Below the pieces are notes generated by a model. The model worked only from the letters and a program-made list of their open reading frames with translations. It did no database searches and was not told the origin of the DNA. The position numbers were made by a program, and so were the translations under genes. Below are positions 9,667 through 20,502 of a stretch of 64,000 nucleotides of DNA, in pieces; within the stretch, counting starts at the first letter, position 1; each line of letters begins with the position of its first letter. This DNA is from Nansenia antarctica (lineage: Eukaryota > Chordata > Actinopteri > Argentiniformes > Microstomatidae). The stretch spans positions 446,501 to 510,500 of the forward strand of contig CAXDII010000703.1 of assembly GCA_963989245.1 (NCBI GenBank), read 5' to 3'.

Positions 9667-10522
9667 AAGCTCCGCCCACTTTGTGTTAAAAGTGGGCGGA
9701 GCTTGTGTCAAAGTGGGCGGAGCTTAAGTGGGAGTGGGAGTGGCTTAGACAGTTAGTGGGCGGAGCTTGTGTCTAAGTGGGAGTGGCTTAATTGAGTTAG
9801 TGGGCGGAGCTTAAGTCAAAGTGGGCGGAGCTTGTGTCAAAGTGGGCGGAGCTTAAGTGGGAGTGGGAGTGGCTCAGACAGTTAGTGGGCGGAGCTTGTG
9901 TCTAAGTGGGAGTGGCTTAATTGAGTTAGTGGGCGGAGCTTAAGTCAAAGTGGGCGGAGCTTGTGTCAAAGTGGGCGGAGCTTAAGTGGGAGTGGGAGTG
10001 GCTTAGACAATTAGTGGGCGGAGCTTGTGTCTAAGTGGGAGTGGCTTAATTGATTAATTCAAATTGTCTCTCATTTGCCAACAAACGACCTACCTAGACT
10101 GTACGCAGGTCTACTAGACATTATTGCTCAAATGAGAGATAATTTGAATTAATCAATTAAGCCACTCCCACTTTCACACAAGCTCCGCCCACTAAATGTC
10201 TAAGCCACTCCCACTCCCACTTAAGCTCCGCCCACTTTGACACAAGCTCCGCCCACTTTGACTTAAGCTCCGCCCACTAACTCAATTAAGCCACTCCCAC
10301 TTTGACACAAGCTCCGCCCACTAACGGTATAAGCCACTCCCACTTCCACTTAAGCTCCGCCCACTTTGACACAAGCTCCGCCCACTTTTGACACAAGCTC
10401 CGCCCACTAACTGTCTAAGCCACTCCCACTTTCACACAAGCTCCGCCCACTAACTGTCTAAGCCACTCCCACTTAGACACAAGCTCCGCCCACTTTGACT
10501 TAAGCTCCGCCCACTTTTACAC
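9667..10522. repeat. Foldback module, copy 3 (extended left side)
   Basis: The boundary hairpin differs: a 16-bp stem at 9667-9682 and 9689-9704 with a 6-nt loop. The left, G-strand side is 129 bp longer than in other copies because one internal subrepeat (GAGTTAGTGGGCGG block) is duplicated. The collinear arms are 9819-10077 and 10129-10387. The inner core and loop are unchanged. Confidence 0.92.
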
Positions 10523-10710
10523 AGCTCATTAACATACAGCTCATTAATATACAGCTCATTAGCATGAATCTCATTAACATACACAGCTAATTAACATACA
10601 GCTCATTAACATACAGCTCATTAGCATGAATCTCATTAGCATTAAGCTCATTAACATACAGCTCATTAACATACACACACAGCTCATTAACATACAGCTC
10701 ATTAACATGA
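10523..10710 (+). repeat. 15-bp AT-rich minisatellite tract, copy 3
   Basis: About 12 units, shorter than copies 1 and 2. It contains AGCTAATTAACATAC and an AATATAC variant. Confidence 0.94.
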
Positions 10711-11396
10711 CCATTCACATTCACATAAGCCCAGGAAGTCAGATGTCACTGCTGGTTATTCCTCACCACTATCTTCCCCCAGGTCACAGAGAGAGATGTT
10801 AAACGCGTGCATCCACTATCTTCACCCTAACGTTTTTTTTTTTTTGTTCCCTTCCCCATTGGCTTTTATGATCGTGAGATCACGGAGTATCCAAAAAGGG
10901 GTAAGCCTCCGGTGAGGGCTAGCATGGCCAAAACGTGCAGGAAGCTTAATAACATCACGTCCCGGGGTCGTAGAGAGCTGGGGTTAGGCTTAAAATGACC
11001 GCGTAGACCTAAGGAACAGAAATGTGAAACCCGCGTGTCTCTACCCCCTTCATAGCCAGAGTTATACGTCCCGTAGTGTAATCCGCGGTTAGCATGTGAC
11101 GAATCTGCGGGGGGCTCAATAGCGTCACGTCCCGGGGTCGTAGAGACCCGGGGTTAGGCTTAAAATGACCGTGTGGACCTAATGAACTTAAATATGAAAT
11201 ATGGTGTTTCTGTGACACCTACGCTTGCTGAGCTAAAGTCCTTTAACCGAGCCAGGGAGACCTAAGCTAACCTAGCTAGGTGGCACGGGGACTTAGACGT
11301 TTTTTTTCCATTTTTTTTTTTTTTTACTTTCTTTTTAGATGAAACATTAGGTGAAAGCATTTTTTTAACTTTTTAAAAAAAAAATTTTTTTTGGGG
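10711..11396. repeat. Composite spacer, copy 3 (short T tract)
   Basis: The lead holds GTCAGATGTCACTGCTGG, absent from copies 1 and 2. The T tract is only 13 T (10833-10845) and runs straight into GTTCCC, so the segment with TTTATT is missing. It reads CACGGAGTATCC instead of CACGCTGTATCC. The dimer anchors are at 10956 and 11126. Confidence 0.9.
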
Positions 11397-13033
11397 ATTT
11401 AAGCTCCGCCCACTTTGATTTAAGCTCCGCCCACTTTGACTTAAGCTCCTCCCACTTTGACTTAAGCTCCTCCCACTTTGATTTAAGCTCCGCCCACTTT
11501 GACTTAAGCTCCTCCCACTTTGATTTAAGCTCCTCCCACTTTGACTTAAGCTCCTCCCACTTTGACTTAAGCTCCTCCCACTTTGATTTAAGCTCCGCCC
11601 ACTTTGACTTAAGCTCCTCCCACTTTGATTTAAGCTCCTCCCACTTTGACTTAAGCTCCTCCCACTTTGATTTAAGCTCCGCCCACTTTGACTTAAGCTC
11701 CGCCCACTTTGACTTAAGCTCCTCCCACTTTGACTTAAGCTCCGCCCACTTATACACAAGCTCCGCCCACTTTGACTTAAGCTCCTCCCACTTTGACTTA
11801 AGCTCCTCCCACTTTGACTTAAGCTCCTCCCACTTTGATTTAAGCTCCTCCCACTTTGACTTAAGCTCCGCCCACTTTGACTTAAGCTCCTCCTACTTTG
11901 ACTTAAGCTCCTCCCACTTTGACTTAAGCTCCACCCACTTTGACTTAAGCTCCTCCCACTTTGATTTAAGCTCCGCCCACTTTGACTTAAGCTCCTCCCA
12001 CTTTGACTTAAGCTCCTCCCACTTTGATTTAAGCTCCTCCCACTTTGACTTAAGCTCCTCCCACTTTGACTTAAGCTCCTCCCACTTTGATTTAAGCTCC
12101 TCCCACTTTGACTTAAGCTCCGCCCACTTTGACTTAAGCTCCGCCCACTTTGACTTAAGCTCCTCCCACTTTGACTTAAGCTCCGCCCACTTATACACAA
12201 GCTCCGCCCACTTTGACTTAAGCTCCTCCCACTTTGATTTAAGCTCCGCCCACTTTGACTTAAGCTCCTCCCACTTTGACTTAAGCTCCGCCCACTTTGA
12301 CTTAAGCTCCGCCCACTTTGACTTAAGCTCCTCCCACTTTGACTTAAGCTCCTCCCACTTTGACTTAAGCTCCTCCCACTTTGACTTAAGCTCCTCCCAC
12401 TTTGACTTAAGCTCCTCCCACTTTGACTTAAGCTCCGCCCACTTTAACTTAAGCTCCTCCCACTTTGACTTAAGCTCCACCCACTTTGATTTAAGCTCCG
12501 CCCACTTTGACTTAAGCTCCTCCCACTTTGACTTAAGCTCCTCCCACTTTGACTTAAGCTCCTCCCACTTTGACTTAAGCTCCTCCCACTTTGACTTAAG
12601 CTCCTCCCACTTTGACTTAAGCTCCTCCCACTTTGACTTAAGCTCCGCCCACTTTGACTTAAGCTCCGCCCACTTTGACCTAAGCTCCTCCCACTTTAAC
12701 CTAAGCTCCTCCCACTTTGCCTTAAGCTCCGCCCACTTTGACTTAAGCTCCTCCTACTTTGACTTAAGCTCCTCCCACTTTGACTTAAGCTCCACCCACT
12801 TTGACTTAAGCTCCTCCCACTTTGATTTAAGCTCCGCCCACTTTGACTTAAGCTCCTCCCACTTTGACTTAAGCTCCTCCCACTTTGATTTAAGCTCCTC
12901 CCACTTTGACTTAAGCTCCTCCCACTTTGACTTAAGCTCCTCCCACTTTGATTTAAGCTCCTCCCACTTTGACTTAAGCTCCTCCCACTTTGACTTAAGC
13001 TCCTCCCACTTTGACCTAAGCTCCGCCCACTAC
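11397..13033 (+). repeat. 21-bp minisatellite array 3
   Basis: About 78 units, the shortest complete array. Rare units show two internal duplications. TATACACAAG recurs at 11751 and 12192 (441 bp, 21 units). TCCTACTTTG recurs at 11891 and 12752, as does CTCCACCC at the same 861-bp (41-unit) offset. Confidence 0.97.
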
Positions 13034-13764
13034 GACACAAGCTCCGCCCACTTGTGTTAAAAGTGGGCGGAGCTTGTGTCAAAGTGGGCGGAGCTTAAGT
13101 GGGAGTGGGAGTGGCTTAGACTGTTAGTGGGCGGAGCTTGTGTCTAAGTGGGAGTGGCTTAATTGAGTTAGTGGGCGGAGCTTAAGTCAAAGTGGGCGGA
13201 GCTTGTGTCAAAGTGGGCGGAGCTTAAGTGGGAGTGGGAGTGGCTTGGACACTTAGTGGGCGGAGCTTGTGTCTAAGTGGGAGTGGCTTAATTGATTAAT
13301 TCAAATTGTCTCTCATTTGCCAACAAACGACCTACCTAGACTGTACGCAGGTCTACTAGACATTATTGCTCAAATGAGAGATAATTTGAATTAATCAATT
13401 AAGCCACTCCCACTTTCACACAAGCTCCGCCCACTAACTGTCTAAGCCACTCCCACTCCCACTTAAGCTCCGCCCACTTTGACACAAGCTCCGCCCACTT
13501 TTGACACAAGCTCCGCCCACTAACTGTCTAAGCCACTCCCACTTTCACACAAGCTCCGCCCACTAACGGTATAAGCCACTCCCACTTCCACTTAAGCTCC
13601 GCCCACTTTGACACAAGCTCCGCCCACTTTTGACACAAGCTCCGCCCACTAACTGTCTAAGCCACTCCCACTTTCACACAAGCTCCGCCCACTAACTGTC
13701 TAAGCCACTCCCACTCCCACTTAAGCTCCGCCCACTTTGACACAAGCTCCGCCCACTTTTACAC
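13034..13764. repeat. Foldback module, copy 4 (asymmetric arms)
   Basis: The boundary hairpin has a 20-bp perfect stem (13034-13053 with 13061-13080) and 7-nt loop. The left arm is 13061-13319. The right arm begins at 13371 but lacks the AACTCAATTAAGCC subrepeat, so collinear pairing stops near 13500. The core and loop are intact. Confidence 0.92.
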
Positions 13765-13969
13765 AGCTCATTAACATACAGCTCATTAGCATGAATCTCA
13801 TTAGCATGAAGCTCATTAACATACAGCTCATTAACATACACACAGCTAATTAACATACATCTCATTAACATACAGCTCATTAGCATGAATCTCATTAGCA
13901 TGAAGCTCATTAACATACAGCTCATTAACATACACACACAGCTCATTAACATACAGCTCATTAACATGA
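13765..13969 (+). repeat. 15-bp AT-rich minisatellite tract, copy 4
   Basis: About 13 units of the two types, with an ACACAGCTAATT interruption. The order matches copies 7, 9, 10 and 11. Confidence 0.94.
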
Positions 13970-14655
13970 CCATTCACATTCACATAAGCCCAGGAGGTCA
14001 GATGTCACTGCTGGTTATTCCACACCACTATCTTCCCCCAGGTCACAGAGAGAGATGTTAAACGCGTGCATCCACTATCTTCACCCTAACGTTTTTTTTT
14101 TTTTGTTCCCTTCCCCATTGGCTTTTATGATCGTGAGATCACGGAGTATCCAAAAAGGGGTAAGCCTCCGGTGAGGGCTAGCATGGCCAAAACGTGCAGG
14201 AAGCTTAATAACATCACGTCCCGGGGTCGTAGAGAGCTGGGGTTAGGCTTAAAATGACCGCGTAGACCTAAGGAAGAGATATATGAAACCCGCGTGTCTC
14301 TACCCCCTTCATAGCCAAAGTTATACGTCCCGTAGTGTAATCCGCGGTTAGCATGTGACGAATCTGCGGGGGGCTCAATAGCGTCACGTCCCGGGGTCGT
14401 AGAGGGCTGGGGTTAGGCTTAAAATGACCGTGTGGACCTAAGGAACTTAAATATGAAATATGGTGTTTCTGTGACACCTACGCTTGCTGAGCTAGAGTCC
14501 TTTAACCGAGCCAGGGAGACCTAAGCTAACCTAGCTAGGTGGCACGGGGACTTAGACGTTTTTTTTTCATTTTTTTTTTTTTTTACTTTCTTTTTCGATG
14601 AAACATTAGGTGAAAGCATTTTTTTAACTTTTTAAAAAAAATTTTTTTTTTGGGG
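13970..14655. repeat. Composite spacer, copy 4 (mosaic)
   Basis: The left part carries T13 (14092-14104) and CACGGAGTATCC like copy 3. The right part carries GAAGAGATATATG, GAGGGCTGGGG and GCTAGAGTCC like copies 5, 7, 9 and 10. The dimer anchors are at 14215 and 14385. The change of affinity falls between about 14160 and 14270. Confidence 0.88.
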
Positions 14656-17600
14656 ATTTAAGCTCCTCCCACTTTGATTTAAGCTCCTCCCACTTTGATT
14701 TAAGCTCCTCCCACTTTGATTTAAGCTCCGCCCACTTTGATTTAAGCTCCGCCCACTTTGACTTAAGCTCCTCCCACTTTGACTTAAGCTCCTCCCACTT
14801 TGATTTAAGCTCCGCCCACTTTGACTTAAGCTCCTCCCACTTTGACTTAAGCTCCGCCCACTTTGACTTAAGCTCCTCCCACTTTGACTTAAGCTCCGCC
14901 CACTTTGACTTAAGCTCCTCCCACTTTGACTTAAGCTCCTCCCACTTTGACTTAAGCTCCTCCCACTTTGATTTAAGCACCTCCCACTTTGATTTAAGCT
15001 CCGCCCACTTTGATTTAAGCTCCGCCCACTTTGACTTAAGCTCCTCCCACTTTGACTTAAGCTCCTCCCACTTTGATTTAAGCTCCGCCCACTTTGACTT
15101 AAGCTCCTCCCACTTTGACTTAAGCTCCGCCCACTTTGACTTAAGCTCCTCCCACTTTGACTTAAGCTCCGCCCACTTTGATTTAAGCTCCGCCCACTTT
15201 GACTTAAGTTCCTCCCACTTTGATTTAAGCTCCGCCCACTTTGACTTAAGCTCCGCCCACTTTGATTTAAGCTCCGCCCACTTTGACTTAAGCTCCTCCC
15301 ACTTTGACTTAAGCTCCTCCCACTTTGATTTAAGCTCCTCCCACTTTGACTTAAGCTCCGCCCACTTTGACTTAAGCTCCGCCCACTTTGACTTAAGCTC
15401 CTCCCACTTTGACTTAAGCTCCGCCCACTTTGACTTAAGCTCCGCCCACTTTGACTTAAGCTCCTCCCACTTTGACTTAAGCTCCGCCCACTTTGACTTA
15501 AGCTCCGCCCACTTTGACTTAAGCTCCTCCCACTTTGACTTAAGCTCCGCCCACTTTGACTTAAGCTCCGCCCACTTTGACTTAAGCTCCTCCCACTTTG
15601 ATTTAAGCTCCTCCCACTTTGACTTAAGCTCCTCCCACTTTGACTTAAGCTCCTCCCACTTTGAATTAAGCTCCGCCCACTTTGACTTAAGCTCCTCCCA
15701 CTTTGATTCAAGCTCCTCCCACTTTGACTTAAGCTCCGCCCACTTTGACTTAAGCTCCTCCCACTTTGACTTAAGCTCCTCCCACTTTGACTTAAGCTCC
15801 GCCCACTTTGACTTAAGCTCCGCCCACTTTGACTTAAGCTCCTCCCACTTTGACTTAAGCTCCGCCCACTTTGACTTAAGCTCCGCCCACTTTGACTTAA
15901 GCTCCTCCCACTTTGACTTAAGCTCCGCCCACTTTGACTTAAGCTCCTCCCACTTTGATTTAAGCTCCTCCCACTTTGACTTAAGCTCCTCCCACTTTGA
16001 CTTAAGCTCCTCCCACTTTGAATTAAGCTCCGCCCACTTTGACTTAAGCTCCTCCCACTTTGATTTAAGCTCCTCCCACTTTGACTTAAGCTCCGCCCAC
16101 TTTGACTTAAGCTCCTCCCACTTTGACTTAAGCTCCTCCCACTTTGACTTAAGCTCCGCCCACTTTGACTTAAGCTCCTCCCACTTTGACTTAAGCTCCT
16201 CCCACTTTGATTTAAGCTCCTCCCACTTTGATTTAAGCTCCTCCCACTTTGATTTAAGCTCCGCCCACTTTGATTTAAGCTCCTCCCACTTTGATTTAAG
16301 CTCCTCCCACTTTGACTTAAGCTCCTCCCACTTTGATTTAAGCTCCGCCCACTTTGACTTAAGCTCCTCCCACTTTGATTTAAGCTCCGCCCACTTTGAC
16401 TTAAGCTCCTCCCACTTTGACTTAAGCTCCGCCCACTTTGACTTAAGCTCCTCCCACTTTGACTTAAGCTCCGCCCACTTTGACTTAAGCTCCTCCCACT
16501 TTGACTTAAGCTCCTCCCACTTTGACTTAAGCTCCTCCCACTTTGATTTAAGCACCTCCCACTTTGATTTAAGCTCCGCCCACTTTGATTTAAGCTCCGC
16601 CCACTTTGACTTAAGCTCCTCCCACTTTGACTTAAGCTCCTCCCACTTTGATTTAAGCTCCGCCCACTTTGACTTAAGCTCCTCCCACTTTGACTTAAGC
16701 TCCGCCCACTTTGACTTAAGCTCCTCCCACTTTGACTTAAGCTCCGCCCACTTTGATTTAAGCTCCGCCCACTTTGACTTAAGTTCCTCCCACTTTGATT
16801 TAAGCTCCGCCCACTTTGACTTAAGCTCCGCCCACTTTGATTTAAGCTCCGCCCACTTTGACTTAAGCTCCTCCCACTTTGACTTAAGCTCCTCCCACTT
16901 TGATTTAAGCTCCTCCCACTTTGACTTAAGCTCCGCCCACTTTGACTTAAGCTCCGCCCACTTTGACTTAAGCTCCTCCCACTTTGACTTAAGCTCCGCC
17001 CACTTTGACTTAAGCTCCGCCCACTTTGACTTAAGCTCCTCCCACTTTGACTTAAGCTCCGCCCACTTTGACTTAAGCTCCGCCCACTTTGACTTAAGCT
17101 CCTCCCACTTTGACTTAAGCTCCGCCCACTTTGACTTAAGCTCCGCCCACTTTGACTTAAGCTCCTCCCACTTTGATTTAAGCTCCTCCCACTTTGACTT
17201 AAGCTCCTCCCACTTTGACTTAAGCTCCTCCCACTTTGAATTAAGCTCCGCCCACTTTGACTTAAGCTCCTCCCACTTTGATTCAAGCTCCTCCCACTTT
17301 GACTTAAGCTCCGCCCACTTTGACTTAAGCTCCTCCCACTTTGACTTAAGCTCCTCCCACTTTGACTTAAGCTCCGCCCACTTTGACTTAAGCTCCGCCC
17401 ACTTTGACTTAAGCTCCTCCCACTTTGACTTAAGCTCCGCCCACTTTGACTTAAGCTCCGCCCACTTTGACTTAAGCTCCTCCCACTTTGACTTAAGCTC
17501 CGCCCACTTTGACTTAAGCTCCTCCCACTTTGATTTAAGCTCCTCCCACTTTGACTTAAGCTCCTCCCACTTTGACTTAAGCTCCTCCCACTTTGAATTA

Positions 17601-18854
17601 AGCTCCGCCCACTTTGACTTAAGCTCCTCCCACTTTGATTTAAGCTCCTCCCACTTTGACTTAAGCTCCGCCCACTTTGACTTAAGCTCCTCCCACTTTG
17701 ACTTAAGCTCCTCCCACTTTGACTTAAGCTCCGCCCACTTTGACTTAAGCTCCTCCCACTTTGACTTAAGCTCCTCCCACTTTGATTTAAGCTCCTCCCA
17801 CTTTGATTTAAGCTCCTCCCACTTTGATTTAAGCTCCGCCCACTTTGATTTAAGCTCCTCCCACTTTGATTTAAGCTCCTCCCACTTTGACTTAAGCTCC
17901 TCCCACTTTGATTTAAGCTCCGCCCACTTTGACTTAAGCTCCTCCCACTTTGATTTAAGCTCCTCCCACTTTGATTTAAGCTCCTCCCACTTTGACTTAA
18001 GCTCCGCCCACTTTGACTTAAGCTCCTCCCACTTTGACTTAAGCTCCGCCCACTTTGACTTAAGCTCCTCCCACTTTGATTCAAGCTCCTCCCACTTTGA
18101 CTTAAGCTCCTCCCACTTTGACTTAAGCTCCGCCCACTTTGACTTAAGCTCCTCCCACTTTGATTTAAGCTCCTCCCACTTTGACTTAAGCTCCTCCCAC
18201 TTTGACTTAAGCTCCGCCCACTTTGACTTAAGCTCCTCCCACTTTGACTTAAGCTCCACCCACTTTGACTTAAGCTCCTCCCACTTTGACTTAAGCTCCT
18301 CCCACTTTGACTTAAGCTCCTCCCACTTTGATTTAAGCTCCGCCCACTTTGATTTAAGCTCCGCCCACTTTGACTTAAGCTCCTCCCACTTTGATTTAAG
18401 CTCCTCCCACTTTGATTTAAGCTCCTCCCACTTTGACTTAAGCTCCGCCCACTTTGACTTAAGCTCCTCCCACTTTGACTTAAGCTCCGCCCACTTTGAC
18501 TTAAGCTCCTCCCACTTTGACTTAAGCTCCTCCCACTTTGACTTAAGCTCCTCCCACTTTGACTTAAGCTCCGCCCACTTTGACTTAAGCTCCTCCCACT
18601 TTGACTTAAGCTCCGCCCACTTTGACTTAAGCTCCTCCCACTTTGACTTAAGCTCCTCCCACTTTGAATTAAGCTCCGCCCACTTTGATTTAAGCTCCTC
18701 CCACTTTGATTTAAGCTCCGCCCACTTTGACTTAAGCTCCTCCCACTTTGACTTAAGCTCCTCCCACTTTGATTTAAGCTCCTCCCACTTTAACCTAAGC
18801 TCCGCCCACTTTGACTTAAGCTCCGCCCACTTTGACTTAAGCTCCGCCCACTAC
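14656..18854 (+). repeat. 21-bp minisatellite array 4 (two 1575-bp higher-order copies)
   Basis: About 200 units. Rare marker units recur exactly 1575 bp apart: TTTAAGCACC (G at 14977 and 16552), AAGTTCC (15208, 16783), GAATTAAG (15663/17238 and 16020/17595), GATTCAAG (15706, 17281). A different terminal section of about 900 bp follows, with a GATTCAAG unit near 18079 and one CTCCACCC unit near 18256. Confidence 0.97.
14811..17960 (+). repeat. 75-mer (1575-bp) higher-order repeat, two copies
   Basis: The approximate copies are 14811-16385 and 16386-17960, set by where the two phases stop matching. Seventy-five 21-bp units form one higher-order period, tracked by four rare marker units. The same two-copy layout recurs at about 20658-23828, 26527-29676, 39805-42954, 45660-48809 and 51515-54664. 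Confidence 0.85.
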
Positions 18855-19585
18855 GACACAAGCTCCGCCCACTTGTGTCAAAAGTGGGCGGAGCTTGTGT
18901 CAAAGTGGGCGGAGCTTAAGTGGGAGTGGGAGTGGCTTAGACAGTTAGTGGGCGGAGCTTGTGTCTAAGTGGGAGTGGCTTAATTGAGTTAGTGGGCGGA
19001 GCTTAAGTCAAAGTGGGCGGAGCTTGTGTCAAAGTGGGCGGAGCTTAAGTGGGAGTGGGAGTGGCTTAGACAATTAGTGGGCGGAGCTTGTGTCTAAGTG
19101 GGAGTGGCTTAATTGATTAATTCAAATTGTCTCTCATTTGCCAACAAACGACCTACCTAGACTGTACGCAGGTCTACTAGACATTATTGCTCAAATGAGA
19201 GATAATTTGAATTAATCAATTAAGCCACTCCCACTTTCACACAAGCTCCGCCCACTAACTGTCTAAGCCACTCCCACTCCCACTTAAGCTCCGCCCACTT
19301 TGACACAAGCTCCGCCCACTTTGACTTAAGCTCCGCCCACTAACTCAATTAAGCCACTCCCACTTTCACACAAGCTCCGCCCACTAACGGTATAAGCCAC
19401 TCCCACTTCCACTTAAGCTCCGCCCACTTTGACACAAGCTCCGCCCACTTTTGACACAAGCTCCGCCCACTAACTGTCTAAGCCACTCCCACTTTCACAC
19501 AAGCTCCGCCCACTAACTGTCTAAGCCACTCCCACTCCCACTTAAGCTCCGCCCACTTTGACACAAGCTCCGCCCACTTTTACAC
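18855..19585. repeat. Foldback module, copy 5
   Basis: The 20-bp boundary hairpin starts at 18855, with loop GTGTCAA (GTGTTAA in copies 1, 2, 4, 12 and 13). The arms are 18882-19140 and 19192-19450. The tail contains the ACGGTATAAGCC variant block. Confidence 0.93.
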
Positions 19586-19807
19586 AGCTCATTAACATAC
19601 AGCTCATTAGCATGAATCTCATTAGCATGAAGCTCATTAACATACAGCTCATTAACATACACACACAGCTAATTAACATACATCTCATTAACATACAGCT
19701 CATTAGCATGAATCTCATTAGCATGAAGCTCATTAACATACAGCTCATTAACATATACACACAGCTAATTAACATACATCTCATTAACATACAGCTCATT
19801 AACATGA
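19586..19807 (+). repeat. 15-bp AT-rich minisatellite tract, copy 5
   Basis: About 14 units of the type-A order, with two AGCTAATTAACATAC interruptions and an ACATATACACAC variant. The same order is seen in copies 6 and 8. Confidence 0.94.
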
Positions 19808-20502
19808 CCATTCACATAAGCCCAGGAAGTCAGATGTCACTGCCTTGGGCTTAGGTCATAGAGAGAGATGTTAAATGCGTGCATCCACTATCTTCACCCT
19901 ATCGTTTTTTTTTTTTTTTTTTTTTTTTTTTTATCACATTTTTTATTTTTTGTTCCCTTCCCCATTGGCTTTTATGATCGTGAGATCACGCTGTATCCAA
20001 AAAGGGGTAAGCCCCCGGTGAGGGCTAGCATGGCCAAAACGTGCAGGAAGCTTAATAACATCACGTCCCGGGGTCGTAGAGAGCTGGGGTTAGGCTTAAA
20101 ATGACCGCGTAGACCTAAGGAAGAGATATATGAAACCCGCGTGTCTCTACCCCCTTCATAGCCAAAGTTATACGTCCCGTAGTGTAATCCGCGGTTAGCA
20201 TGTGACGAATCTGCGGGGGGCTCAATAGCGTCACGTCCCGGGGTCGTAGAGGGCTGGGGTTAGGCTTAAAATGACCGTGTGGACCTAAGGAACTTAAATA
20301 TGAAATATGGTGTTTCTGTGACACCTACGCTTGCTGAGCTAGAGTCCTTTAACCGAGCCAGGGAGACCTAAGCTAACCTAGCTAGGTGGCACGGGGACTT
20401 AGACGTTTTTTTTTCATTTTTTTTTTTTTTTACTTTCTTTTTCGATGAAACATTAGGTGAAAGCATTTTTTTAACTTTTTAAAAAAAAATTTTTTTTTGG
20501 GG
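19808..20502. repeat. Composite spacer, copy 5 (type A lead)
   Basis: The lead is type A: GCCTTGGGCTTAGGTCATAG replaces the TGGTTATTCCACACC lead of type B. T28 lies at 19905-19932. It reads AAGCCCCCGGTG instead of AAGCCTCCGGTG. The downstream half matches copies 7, 9 and 10. Confidence 0.9.
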
